Shown: positions 25,401 through 40,400 of the stretch, piece by piece
Layout of the letters: the number at the start of each line of letters is the position of its first letter
How positions within the stretch are numbered: position 1 is the stretch's first letter
NCBI RefSeq assembly: GCF_021869535.1
Contig: NW_026262679.1
Coordinates: 43,446,426 to 43,510,425 of the forward strand
DNA length: 64,000 nt
Source of the DNA: Mytilus californianus
Lineage: Eukaryota > Mollusca > Bivalvia > Mytilida > Mytilidae
Direction of reading: 5' to 3'
Made by a program: the position numbers and the translations under genes
The notes under the pieces: generated by a model
Databases searched by the model: none
What the model saw: the letters and a program-made list of their open reading frames with translations, nothing else
What the model was told of the DNA's origin: nothing

Positions 25401-28400
25401 ATTTTCTGCAACACATGTATACTTGCCAAAGTCTTCAGTTTTTAATGATTTTATGCTCATACTCCATCTTACACTGTACTTATCATCTTCATATACATTT
25501 ATTGTATGTCTGTCAGATTTTAATATAGCTTGTCCTTTGAATAGCCAGGAAGCATAATTATTTGGAATTGCTGTAATAGAGCATTCCAATATTACCTCTT
25601 TTCCCGCATATTGGCCAATCCTTTTATTGAGCATTTCAATTTCTGGCGCAACTGCAAATATACAATTTTCAAAATAGTGCTCAAAAAGTATCATACAAGT
25701 TCAAAGTAGTCTTATAAAAGTCTGGATGATTTTTAAAGAGTGAATTATGCAAGTGGTTTCTTGAACCAATCTTTGTTAAACTGAGAATCTTTGTGTAGAA
25801 GAAAAATTATAAACTTTCATTGTATGTAATAACATTAATTATAGATTCCTGGCTGAAGATATAGTGAACAAAACAAAAATAATAAAATATAAAAATAAAG
25901 GTATTCACAAAAGGTAAACATACACAATTTTCAGTTGTAAACCAATTAATGTCATTGTGCACCACAATAGTTTTTATATATTTGTGTTTATATATCAATT
26001 AACAAGTTTGTTTTTAAAGATTTTAGAAGTTGGTCAGTATTCATTTCTATGCGTAAATTGTTTTCATTTGAGCTTTTTTTTTTTTTTTATGTTAATATCC
26101 CAGACCTTTTCAGCGCAAATAGTTTCCTGGTTTAAACAATAAAAAAATCTCAAATGCACAGTCAAGAAGATGAATGTTTTCATACCCTCAAACCCCATGA
26201 ATGTGTAAAAGTATATTTTCATGTTTTTATACATATATATTTTTAGACTGTTGTATAAAACATACATGTGATGGACTGTGAAACTCAGATCAGGAGACTG
26301 GGAAATTTTGGTCAGGAGATTAGGACTCAGATCAGGAGGTTTTTAATCGACAGAAATTTTGTCGTAAATGTAACCGTGTGCTGTAGAAATTGTCTTTTAA
26401 AGTATTTTTTCTTCAGCTTTCCATCCGAATGTATTATGTTTATAGTAACCTTGTACTTATAAATTTTCTCTATCTTTATTCAACATGTTCAATCTAACAT
26501 TCTTTTTTTTTCAGTTTTTTAAATTCTTTATTTTATATCTGTTTTATCATTATTCTTTAGAACAATCACTGCAATCAGAACATTTGTTTAACTATCTTCA
26601 AAGAAATCTTTTTTGCGTGTTAAGAAACACATTTCAACTAAATGCATGGTCAAAGTGATTATATAAATTTCAATTTAAGCCCTAAAAGGAAGTATAGAAC
26701 CCTCAAATAATTTTCAAATTATTATATTTTTATTTGTCCTAAGACATTTAAAATCATTTAATTACCATCCTTTTATGATTATTTGTTCAATTTATATTTT
26801 ATTTATATTCTTTTAAAAATTTACATTATTTAAAGGAAAGTAACTTAAAACAGGATAAATCAAGGGAAGTAACCCAAAATTCATTTCAATTATTTTTAAA
26901 TACACAAAGTTTTTATTACACAACGGCAGTTAGCCTGAGGTAAAAATCGTTGATTACCAGTATGTTTGACACCCAAGCTGACAAGTGAAGCCATAAAATT
27001 ATGCATGTTAATTGATTTACAGGGAAAATATAACTTCAGGTAATGTCAGTTACACCAGATATGTTGGGCTGAAATTTTTCATTCATGAAATATTTCATAC
27101 ACAGGATTTTTTTCTCTTCAACGAAAGGTTGGGAGGAGACCCTTGAAAACAGGATTATTATACTCTCGTTGGGAGGTTCACATGTATGATAAAAGGCAGC
27201 AGTCCCTGTTCACTTGTGTATTTTTAATTACCATTCATAAGACTCTGTGTTTAATAAATCAGCTGCACAAGATTACAAAGTTGGTACTCTAAACAAGAGT
27301 TTATTTTATCGCCAATTATAATATAAAATATTTAATTTTCAGAAAATCTATGGCACTGGTGAATATTTTAAAGAAATTAGCATGTGTTTTATAATAAGGA
27401 AAATCTCTCTTAAAACTTTAATTTAGCCGATAAAGGTTTGTAAGCATCATGACCTAAAATTCACTCTATGTAGGTCATAATTAATCCAGTAGGGCATGAC
27501 CTGCATTTTCACTTTCAGTGGTTGACATTAATTAATATGGTTTTTGTTCATTGTTGTAGGAAGTATAAAGGTGATAGTTGTTTACATCCATGTCCTTTAG
27601 TCTTTGGTAGGTAGTCGTCTTACTGGCAATCATGCCATGTATCCATGTTTTAGGCAAACCTACACAATGAAGACATTTCTTAAGAAACTAGACCATGCTA
27701 GACACTGAACAACACCTACTTGTATTTATGGTAATAGCTTTAAAGTTTTTTTCGTGTTTTGTTTTAAAAGACTCATTCATGGTTTGTATACATTATTAGC
27801 TTCGAATTCGACAAAAAATAAAATATGATTTTTGTTTTTGTTTCAAACATTAATAAAGGCAGAATAAAGAAATTATATTCTGAAATAATTATAATATGTT
27901 TTTATATTTACTGTTTACAACAAGTCTGGCAACAGCCTCCACTTCTCCAACTAGATTTTGAGCAGCACAAATGTAAATCCCAGTATCATGTCTGGTAACA
28001 TTTTCTATACGTAAGGTTTGATTAACTATTGTAAATTGAGGTCCCACAGTCTTTGTCGTCAAAGTTGTAGATAAATGACTGATTTTTCCTCCCTCTTTCT
28101 TCCAAATTACTTGTAGCCCCCAATCTCCAGCAACTTCACATACAAACTCTACAGTCTGCCCTTCTGAAGTTGCAATATCATTAGGAAATTTCTGGATAGT
28201 AGGCTTTGTTATTTCTAAAACAAATAAATATGGATAGTGTCCACATGTGAACACAGATGATGCCCCGCTTGCATATCATATAGTTATAAAGAAACATAAC
28301 TGAAGAACGGTAAAAGTGATGCTACCCAAATTTGAACTTGATCTGAGTTTTGTGGTAATAAGCATTGTGTGTAAGTCTCCTAACATTTGGTTGAGGCTAA

Positions 28401-31400
28401 CTTAAGTAGAGAGCAGAAACTAAAAATTCAGCAATTTTTCTTTTTGTAAACACACATAACTCTAGAACGGTTGTGTATAAGTTTTATAACATTTGGTTGA
28501 GACAAACTAAAGTTAGAGAACGGAAACAAAAAATTCAGCAATTTTAATGTTTATAAAGGAATATAACTCAAGAATGGTAAAAGTGTTGTAACCAAATTTC
28601 GTACTTAATCTGTATTATGTAGTAATAAGCATTGTGTACAAGTTTCATAACATTTGGTTGAGGCAAACTAAAGTTAGAAAACGGAAACAAAAAATTTGTA
28701 CTTGATCTTAGTTTTGTGGTAATGAATATTGTGTATAGGTTTCATAATGTTTGGTTGGGGCAAACTTAAGTTACAGAATGGAAACTAAAAATTTTGCAAT
28801 CTTTCGATTTATAAAGGGGCATAAATAACTAAATAGTGGTTAAAAATAATTGATCGGCACTGATTTTTGAACTCATCAAAGAGATTGATAATATAAACCT
28901 ATAATATAAATTTCATAAAAATCTGGCAAGAATTGTACATAATAGAGTGCTCATAAGGCAATTTTCCATATAATTAATATATCCAAGGGGCATAACTCTT
29001 TAATAAATTATTTATCGTCACTGATTTTCCAACTTGTCAAAGGCATTGCTAGTATAAATCTATGATTCAAGTTTCATAAAATTCTGGCAAGAATTGTACA
29101 AATGAGAGCGCTAACAATGCAATTTTCCATATATATAATGTTTCCAAGGGACATAACTCTTTTAAAAATAATTGATCAGCACTGATTTTCACACTTGTCA
29201 AAGACATTGCTGATATAAATCTATGATATAAGTTTCATAAAAATCTGGCAAGAATTGAACACATGAGAGTGCTAACGACACAATTTTCCATATAATTAAT
29301 GTTTCCAAGGGGCATAACTCTTTTAAAAATAAATGATCGGCAGTGATTTTCGATCTTGTCCAGCAAGACATTGCTGATATAAACCTATGATATAAGATTC
29401 ATAAAAATCTGGCAAGAATTGTACACATGAGTGCGCTAACAAGACCAGACAGACGGACAGACGGATGCCCAGTATTTCTATGTCCCCGTAACCCTCTGCG
29501 CGGGGGACAATTAAACAAAATATGGCATTTATACTGCATCCTTTTTTTTCTACTTACTTACAAAATGAATGCTATAAATTTGCTTTAATCTAGTTATACA
29601 TCCACTGTTTGTCAATGACCTTGACCTATTGACCCCAAAATCAAAAGTTTTTTATTCCCCTTTTCCATATCTTCCGATTAAAAACAGGGAAACTCAATTT
29701 ACCAACCAAAAATTTTTTTCTAATTTTTTTTCTATATTTGTAATAGTGATCTTTCCCTATTGACCCAAAAATCAGTAGGCTTCTTCCCCTTTTCTTTAGC
29801 TTCCACATTTATAACATTCATATTAATCAAGCAAGGGAAACTCTTTTTTACCACAAGAAAATCATTTAAAAAAAATATAAAGTGACCTTGACCCGAGAAC
29901 TGTTGACTCCAAAAATCATGTGTTTCTTCTAACAAAATTATATCTTCCATTGGTATAAATTCCATTCCAATGAAGCAGTGGATACTCAAGTTATTAGGAC
30001 CATGTGAATGCAATATAGCCCCCATTCCTAGAAATGGGTATAAGAACCTGTATTTCTTTTCTTTCTTATAAACCAAGGTTCCTCTTTTTCCTCTTCATCT
30101 AGTTCAACAGATCGCTTCTCTTTCTGATTCAAACCTGAAATAAAAGAAGAATGTGCCTAAGGACACAAATGCCCCTGCTCAAGCTTCGCAAATTTTCCAA
30201 GTTAAAAAAGCTCAACTCTAGAATGTTAAATGACAAACTGCCTAAATTCCAACTCTGTGTGTGTTGTGCATTATGCATAAGAAAATAGCTAAGCAGCAAG
30301 TGGATTAGAAAAATTCGTAAGGGTTCTGCGGAACCCAGTGTCTCGCCAACTTTTGCTGTTAGTCGCAGGCTCAACAAAAATGGGGAAAAAATTATTAAAA
30401 ATTTTCCTCTAGATACTATCTTTTGATTGTAAGAAGTTCTGTTCAAGTTTGGTAAAAATCCAAGAAGGTTTATGAATCTAATAAATGTTTTAAAAACTTT
30501 AACTGCAGACTGTACGTAATGTTAACTGGAATAAAACTAAGTCCATTTATAAGTAATATACAGAAAAACAGGAAATAAATTTTTACAAATTTCCTTCTAG
30601 ATACTAGCTTTTGATCATAAACAAGTTTCTGTCCAAGTTTGGTACAAATCCAGGATAGTTATTAAAATTTGAAAAACTTTAACCACAGAGTGAATGTAAT
30701 GTTAACTGGCAGAAAAACTAAGTCCATTTATAAATAAAATACAGAAAAATAGGATTTTTTTTTAACAAAATTTACTTTTGAACACTATCTTATGATCACA
30801 AACAAGCTTCTGTTCAAGTGTGGTACAAATCCATGATAGTTTAAGACAGTTATTAAAATTTGAAAAACTTTAACCACAGAGTGAATATTTGTGGACGCCG
30901 ACAACGACACCGACGACGAAGCCGACAGAATGTAGGATCGCTATGTCTCGCCTTTGCGAAAAAAGTCGCAGGCTCAACAAAAATAAATCTGAAAAGGCAT
31001 CACACAGTACCGTAAATTGGGTTATTTTGGTTGTAGTTTTATTTTGGTTTATTTGGTGCCTCCAATGAAAGTGCCAAAATTAAACACACTAAAATAAAGC
31101 AAACACTAAAAATTGAAACGCCAAAATAGCGTACCGCTACAACAATATCGTAATGTTAATTGTGGGGGGGGGGGGGGGGGGGGGGGGGGGGGAAATGTTT
31201 TATGTTATTATATCTTCCGTATATTTCCTACAATTCTATACATAGCCAAATCTGGAAATAAATACCTGGTATAATTTGACAACAACACTATATAATTTTT
31301 ACTTAATTGTCAATTTTCTGAAATTATAAGAAAACACAACATGATTTTTTTTTCACACATGTCATAATTATGCCAGGTTATTGCTGATTAGACGCCTTTA

Positions 31401-34400
31401 TTGGTAATTAGAATACCAAAACACCTTGTAATCCAATTAACATGTACTGCTAGAGACATAAGGATTAAAATTTAAATCCTTGATCGTTAATAGATTTACA
31501 TGTACTGCAATAGAGATAAACAACATTTATTTCATATGATATTTGTAAAATATAAATAATCTATTTAAAAAGTGATTTTAATGTTAAAGATTTTATTTTA
31601 TATTTTCTTTCAGTTTTAAACCACAATTTACGGAATTATTTGGAATTGCATCCATATCAGATTCTTTCATTAAGTTATTTTTGTCGTGTTTCTAGTTTGA
31701 GAAATTCAATGATATTTTGTCAATTAACCAGTTAATAACGGCAAATATGAATGAGCTTGCTCACTACTGTTGTTCCAAAATTAAACATATTAATTGGACG
31801 AAGCACCAAAATTACACACACCAAAATAAAACACATGCCTTTCGAGAGAAAACCGCCAAAATAACCTGACGCCAAAATTTCCCAATTTACGGTATAGCAT
31901 GCTCACATGAAGCTTGAAACCAAATTTCATAAAGCTCTTATTTGTAGTCTGATTGTAGTTAATGAGAAAAGTGTGACCAAATTTTGATTGGTCAGACTGA
32001 TGATCACATGGTAAGACAGAGGCAAACCAGGATACCCAACCCCCTCCTTTGAAGAGGGGGTATAGTAAGAAAATAATAATTGATAATATTTACCTTCTAG
32101 TTATTCCATACTGTTCTTCATTCTTCGGATACATTAAACAGCTGATCATTCTCCATGCATTCATCATTTCTATTAGACTCAAGCGTACTAGTTAATTCTA
32201 ATGCACTGTGCAGATTCTGATATTTACCACATATTTTTTTGCACATGAATCATGCATCAGTTTGAATTTTAGATAAGTGTGTATACTAATGAGTTTACAT
32301 AATAGGGTATTAATGAGTTTATACAACATTATTGTAATTGATTGGGATGCAAGCAGGCGAAAGGGATTTTTTTTTAACAAACATCTTTATACATGTATAT
32401 TCAATAATATTCCATATTTGATATCCTCATTTAAGGAGCACACAAATCTTGGTAAAATCAAGAACCAGGTACCGTAGAAAGGCTTGTATAGTCCGCGGTT
32501 TTATTCTCCAAAATTGGACCTTCCAGACGGGGTGCGGACTATAGAGTACAATAAGCAAGAAATAAGAGAAAATTTCAATTTCGCGGGCGAGGTGGTTTGT
32601 TTACGTTCCGCCATGGAAGTTATATTGAAAGGAATAACATCGTCGTCACTTCAAAGGTTTCATCTGCGTTACCGCCCATCTTTCGATAACTCGTTAATTG
32701 GTTTAATATATGGCATGGTAATTGACTCTCGACATGTGATAGATCAAATCACTGACACTTTTCGGTCATTTTCGTGTTCCCGGAAAATTACGAATAGACC
32801 AGTTGTTGTCGTATGTACGTACGAAGTAACCCGAATAGTTCACTCGTTACATTCCGCTGCTGTACGCTACCGAATAGAGTCAGTCATTCAATGTTGATTT
32901 TAGTCTATTTTTCCTATTTATGTCTTTTTCGATCTTAATAGTTTAGGCCGACAGTTATCACATATTGAATTTAAGAAAAAGGGTGGATCATTTTCAATTT
33001 TAATACTTAAAACCATGCAGTTAATTAAGAAGACATTTCTGAAAGTTAAGAAGATGATTGTACAAAAAATATGTTTCGACCCCCTTTTATTAAATACGAA
33101 TAATCCAAGTCTTCCGTGTATACCAGGCAAATTAAATATTCACAATTTTAAACGTTTCTATTCTTTAATTTGTACATAAACAAATTCATATAAAATAAAT
33201 TTGCGGTTAGACAGATAGCGTCAAGCTCGTATTGTACGGTTGATTTTCTTTTTGCTGTAACGTGCTACATTAATATTAGTATTCAATTGTAAACACTTTT
33301 TTAAAATAGATATAAATTTAACATGTTTACGAACTTTTGATCCCGATTTTCATTGTCCAGTTTCAATAACGTAATCAATTACTTGAAAGTAAATATTTTT
33401 ATAAATCTCGATAAACTTGGCACATTTCAACAGTAAAATATTCTATGTCTACATCTGTCTACATTATTTTGTTCAACATCATGTGAAACCTGATTGATTT
33501 ATCGGTATTTAACTGTTTTACTCGGGATCCGCTTTTAACCGGAAAATACTTTTAGAACAGTTTAAAACAAACGGTAAAAAGCAAAAATATGCTAAATTAA
33601 ATACAATTTTCCAAGCTAAACTGTTGTAGGTTGAACAATTCTCGTCCGTTTTTCAAGTTTTTTACATCATACGACTTCTTTCTGAAGGTAGAGGTTTTAT
33701 ATGATACAGCGCCACCTTCTTATTAATAAACCTCGGATTTCACACAGGTGCTTTATAATTACCGGACTCGATAAAATCACGTGACTGATAAGAAATTCCA
33801 GATGCCATTTTACAACCGCGGTATCACAGATAGTAACCAAAGGGGTCTTGCCGCTGAGACTATAATTGGATAAAATCATATGACTTTAGTACAGAGCTCT
33901 GCAGGCTGTTAATACATGCTAATTAGTCGTTGTTATTCCTTTTAAATATTACTTCCATGGTTCCGCCATCTTTGTTATTTATATTGTAGAGGGCGCTCTT
34001 ATCATTTTTCAAACTAATAATTTTAACTCATCCATATTAATAAGTTATTTCTATTCAATATCACATTAATACTGATAAATATAAAAACTAAACCTTTCAT
34101 TACAAATTTCTCGTTTCTTTTCAATGCATTGGTTGAAATAAACTGGTATCTGCTTGATTGAAACGATACAAACATAGTGAAAAAGACAACCGTAAACCAG
34201 CTTAGAATTTGTAAACTACAAAACATAATCGGTCATTGTTCGTTCCGTTTTGGTGTTTCATACTGACTAATATGGTTTGTATTAGCTTAAGACCCTTCAA
34301 ACATTAATGTGATAGATATATTAAAGACTGTTTTACAAAAGGATGGAACTGTTTTACTTTCAAAGTCGTATTATAGTGATATCTGTTATGTACGGATTTC

Positions 34401-37400
34401 GACTCTCACCGGTTAATTTCTTCTTTTACACGTGCTTTTTAAACTTGCTGTTTAAACACACACAAGTTTCTAAATTGTTTTTTAAGTGAATTAAACTTAT
34501 TTTAACAATCATGAAGCGCTCTAGAATCATTTACAAGCAGTTTCAGCTTCTGTTTGATGATGGAAAACAGGGTTTTCCAAGAAAATACCGCAAACGACCG
34601 CACAGGATTTGAAATTACCGGAGTTTCATTAGACCTTTTCTAACAGTTACAAAAAGTTTTTTTACCTAAAATTTCGTGGGGAGAAGGGGGTGCGGACTAT
34701 GTACCACTGCGAACTATACAAGCCTTTCTACGGTATTTAAAAGAATTTCAATAACTGACAGTTGCAGGGCCTAATCTAGGATTTTGGAGAGGGAGAAGTG
34801 ACTTCTCCTTCCATGAGAGAGAAGGGAGAAGTGGTCAATTTCTTGGAGAAGTGAGATTCCATTATCGTTTTGGTTGCATAGTGTTCTCATGCTTATCACC
34901 AATGAAATTGTTTTATATGCAATAAAAAATATACTTGCAGTTTTTTCATGTTATTGTACAAAAGGTATATATAGAAAGTTCTTAATAAAAAAGGTTTAGA
35001 CAATATAGTTGTTATTTATTCATTGATACCATTTGTACTGTCAACTTCAATTTAAGTTTAAATAAAATGTGTTGCTTGGGACATGAGGGAGTAGCCTAGT
35101 AATATTATGATGCATTAAATTCATGTGCATCTGCCTAAATTTATTTTTAAATGTCCAGAAAAATATGACTCCCAGTTTACCTGATGAATTTCACATGTCT
35201 GGGAATTTAATTTATATCACCACTTGTCATTATTTTGTAAAACATTATTGAATGTCCAGGACATCATGTTACATGTAGTTGTAAATTGAGATTCTCGTTA
35301 AAGATTGTAAGCCTATAAATGAAAATATCTGTCAATCACATATTAATTAAACGATAAAGAGCTAATTTCTATCATTTTTTAAAGATATCTTCCCTATCTG
35401 CTGTCAACGAAATGGTCGTGAAAAAAAATCCACTGCTGATCACAGCTGGTCAAGTGTCGTACGTTTGCCACATTATTCATCAGCTGTCTTTCTACCTTTT
35501 ATATTTCAATTTTTATTCAATGAATATAATAAATCTACCGTTAATTCCCACCCTTAATCTACCGAATAGTACAATTTGATCGACTCGTAATAAATAAAAA
35601 TAAAACAAATCAGCTGAGTGATTACGCAACATCCTCAGATAAAAATAATCGTAAAATGATAACTTTAACAGACGGTCAGTTTTCCATTTGAATAATTTTG
35701 AATGTTATATCAGAGGATGTTCAAAGTCGCCGTTGTATTTATTTAATTTGATCGTCGACAGTATAAGTTCTGGGTCGTTTCGAAAATCTCGATTTTCCTT
35801 GTCAGTCGCCATTTTTTTTTATGCCTGGGAGACTTGTTATTCACAAGTTGTCTCCCTTTTACCGATTTTCATAGCGATTTGACTTCGCCATGAAGTCAGT
35901 CGGCTGGCGAGATTTAGCGATTTTCAAAATTCTTTGGCGACTTAAATCGTCATTTCACCGGCAAGATTATGGCCTGCAGTTGGACTATATTGACAGGAAC
36001 TCCAATTAATCAACCTCAAACATTAATAATGTGATGCAGCAAAATAGTCAAATATCTGTTAATCTACCCAACACATCAAAATATTCAATGCTTGAGAAAC
36101 CAGTAGGGATGGGAATGTGTTATTTTTTCGTTGAGGGTTCCTGTCAATATAGTACTTTTATGAAAGACAAAACATGATTATCATATCAAGATAAATATGT
36201 ATTAATTCCTCCACCATACATAATGAATGAGTAACTAAATATAAAACATACCATAATTCATTATACTTAAATATGCAAACAAAAACATACCCATAGTTTT
36301 GTTTTCACTTGGTACTGGCTCCTGTTAAGAATAACATATTTTTATTTCAAAAAATTTACTGTGATAACACATATATATATATTTGCAATTCTATGCACTG
36401 GAAAGAACTCTGACTTACAAAAAAAAGATGTGAAATGGCATTCAACCTAGCTAATGTGTTATGGAGTGAAAAGTTTGTGGATATTTACAAAAGTCACATC
36501 TGACAACACTTGCATCAAACAAAACCTGTTTATTATCGAGCAAAATAAAAGTATTTCTTTTTCTCTATGCTTAAATCAGTGGATATGACCTCATTTACCA
36601 ATATCAAATGGATGAATTTCAAAGATGACTAATTTTGGTAATGACCGCTTTCATGGGAAGGGAAAATACAATTTTTGTTAGGGAAAAAAACTAAATATTT
36701 TTAAAGCAGTTACTTTAATGGTGCTGATTTGATAGATAAAACAAACTACCTATATTTAGATGTCAGCTTTAGAAATGCCATAAGGAACCAAAAAAAATGT
36801 AAACTTGTTTGAAGCTTGAGGCTCTTTATAGATGTCGCTCACGTTGGTCTATGTGCACATCAAACAAAGGACACTCGCCAGCATTGTAGATGAGAATAGA
36901 CTTCATGACAAAAATCTCTATTTTGTTGATCTTGTATTACCGATCTTTTAGTCTGTTTAGTTTCTCTCTATCTTCTTTAGTTTTTGCACAAAACACAAAA
37001 GAGGGTAAAAAAATGGGGAATGTGTCCATAGGACACAGATGATGCCCCCGCTTGCATATCTAATAAAGTTATAAAGGGATATAACTGAAGAACGGTAAAA
37101 GTGACGCTACCCTAATTTGTACTTAATCTGAGTTTTGTGGTAATAAATATTGTGCATAAGTTTCATAACATTTGGTTGATGCAAACTGAAGTTAGAGAAC
37201 GGAAACGAAAAATTCAGCAATTTTTATGTTTATAAAGGGGCATAACAAGAACAGTTAAAGTGACACCACCCAATTTCAAACTTGATCTGTATTCTGTGGT
37301 AATAAACATTGTGTACAAGTTTCATAACATTTGGTAGAGGCAAACTGAAGTTAGAGAACTGAAACGAAAAATTCAGCAATTTTTATGTTTATAAAGGGAC

Positions 37401-40400
37401 ATAACTCAAGAATGGTATAAGTGACCCCACCCATTTTCAAACTCGATCTGTGTTTTGTGGTAGTTAGCATTGTGTATAAGTTTCATAACATTTGGTGTAG
37501 GCAAACTGAAGTTAGAGAACCGAAACCAGCTTTGGGGCGTACATACAGACGTACAGACGAACAAGGGTAAAACTTTATGCCCCCTCCACTGCGGCGGGGG
37601 CATAAAAAATCCTCATTTAAGGGCAATCACTCCTATGAAGAGTGACAGTCTACTAACTATAACGGCAAAATTTGACATTTTAATAGATCTTGCCTTGCTG
37701 ATCATTTTTGTGATTTAAAATGTCTATTTATCTATTATAATTTAAATCATATAAGGCATAAAGGGAAAAAAATGTTTCTCTCTAAATATTAGTTTTCATG
37801 ATAATAGGCAAAAATGAAAAAAAATGGTAAAATTTGTCATTTATGGGCAATTACTCCAATAAGAATGTGTCTGACAGTTTTGACGTATACAGACTATTGG
37901 TAGAGCTCATTATTTTGAACTTTTTTTGCTCCTTTCCGATTTTCTCTTTAACGGTTCAAAAAATAAGACAAAACTTGAATTTTACCCCTATGTTCTATTT
38001 TTAGCCATGTCAGCCATGTTGGTTGGTAGGCGGGGTCATCGGACACATTTTTTAAACTAGATACCCTAATGATGATTGTGCCCATGTTTGGTTAAATTTG
38101 TCTCAGAAGTTTCAGGAGAAGATTTTTGTAAAAGATTACAAAAATTTACGAAAAATTGTTAAAAATTTACTATAAAAGGGCAAGAACTCCTTAAGGGGTC
38201 AATTGACTATGTTGGTCATGTTGACTTATTTGTAGATCTTACTTTGCTGAACATTATTGCTGTTTACAGTTTATCTCTATAATAAAATGCTCCGCTGGGC
38301 GCAGCTTGATACGACCACAGAGGTCGAACCCTGAACAGTTGGGGCAAGTATGGACACAACATTCAAGCTTGATACAGCACTGAATTTGGATTGTGATTAA
38401 ATATTTGACACAGCACAGGTTTCTGACACAGAATGAATGTGGTCTAAGAATTTAAAAATTTTAATTTTCCTATTCAAACCATATCATTATTATTTGCTTT
38501 TATATATAAATCAGAAATAACCAATTTCAAATGGAAAATTTTAAAGAAAAAAAAGGAAACCCCCCCCCTCAAGGCTTCCAAAACGGTCATATATTCCGGA
38601 CATTTGTATAATGTCCGGTAAAAGTCCAGCTGGGCAAAGCATGAAACGGACATCTACTTTTTAGTTTTCAAGGCTTAAGAGACGGTCATTTTAACATATT
38701 TCGCGATCTTTTTGACCCAACCTTTTGCCTTTAACAACCACACATTTCGGTCATAAAAGTGACATGATCATTAAGTACTATCAAAACAACCCCTACTTTA
38801 ATACCTTCTCATTTTAATCAAGGATAATTAGTTGTCGAACAGCTGAAATTTACCTGTTCAGGTGACAGATAAACTATTTTGAACCGGACATTGATCGGTC
38901 TATTCAAAGTTATTTTCTTACATTTCAGCGGTTTGCATCTAATTAATTAAGTTAAAAAGATTTAAATTATCAGAAATACTTTTACAAATATGATTTGATG
39001 AAAAAATTAAAAAGGTGAAAATGAAAAATCGTCATAACCACGTTGTTTGAACTAGAGACATGTCTCTGTTTGAACTAGTACACGTGTGCGCATGTGCACA
39101 GGTGTGAAATTTAATTATGCATCCTAATTTCTTCAAAAAAATGCTTAAATTGTCATTGATACCTTTATCTCACGTTTATTTCGAATATTTTCTTGAAGAA
39201 ATAACGTAGAAAGAGCTACTTGCACTCATTCATGCTTTGCAAACGTACACAGAATTTACATATCCGTCTCTGGTCTATGTTTTACCATTGTCAAGATAAC
39301 ATCCGGTTTACGAAAGTAAAGTTTTTGACAACGTTATTTTGCACAAATAAAGAGTCTAAGCAGATATAAGTACGCTGATGTTGCACACTTCGAATGATGC
39401 ACTGCCAATTTAACAGTTTACGTCAGAATTTCGAATTTGAATCAAAGAAAGTTTAATATCGTTTTTTTTTTTAATGTCAATCATTGGGATGGCCAACTCG
39501 GCAACTGATTACCATAATTGCCTTTTATTTATTTAGTCTTAAGGGATTAAAATCGGGATAATATATAAAATGTCCGGCTGGCTAAAAATAATTTTGGAAG
39601 CCCTGCCCCCCTTCCAAATTTTTTGAACCCCCTCATGATTCATCACCCCCAAACTCAATCCCAGGCTTCCCTCTGTAGTATGGTACCTTGCAGTACAATT
39701 TCAGAGAGATCCATACACTTGAACACAAGTTATTGTCTGGAAACTAGAAAAATGTTGTTTTTTGACCACTTTTTGGGCCCAAATTCCTAAAATTTTGAGG
39801 CAATTACCCCCAAACTCAATCCCAGCCTTCCCTTTGTGGTATGGTACCTTGCAGTACAATTTCAGAGAGATCTATACACTTGAACACAAGTTATTGTCTG
39901 GAAACTAGAAAAATGCTTGTTTTTTTCCCCTTTTTGGCCCCTAATTCTCAAATTTTAAGGCAATTACCCCCAAATTCAATCCCAGCCTTCCCTTTGTGGT
40001 ATGGTACCTTGTAGTACAATTTCAGAGAGATCCATATACTTGAACACAAGTTATTGTCTGGAAACTAGAAAAATGCTTTTTTTCTTTTCCTTTTTGGCCC
40101 CTAATTCCTAAAATTTTGAGGCAATTACCCCCAAAATCAATCCTAGCCTTCCCTTTGCGATATGGTACCTTGCAGTACAATTTCAGAGAGATCCATACAC
40201 TTGAACACAAGTTATTGTCTGGAAACTAGAAAAATGCTTGTTTTTTTCCCCTTTTTGGCCCCTAATTCCTAAAATTTTGAGGCAATTACCCCCAAAATCA
40301 ATCCCAGCCTTTCCTTTGTGGTATGGTACCTTGCAGTACAATTTCAGAGAGATCCATACACTTGAACACAAGTTATTGTCTGGAAACTAGAAAAATGCTT

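Noticed and set aside
29732-30076. 114-codon minus-strand frame
   Set aside because: Out of frame with the real linker exon it overlaps and made of repeat sequence.
32092-32232. Exon candidate with strong donor GTAAAT
   Set aside because: One frame meets a TGA, the other ends in phase 2, which fits neither neighbour. Acceptors are weak.
32484-32897. 137-codon plus-strand frame as a gene
   Set aside because: It starts inside the TIR of element Z, and I recognise no domain or transposase motif. Probably fortuitous or a decayed element frame.
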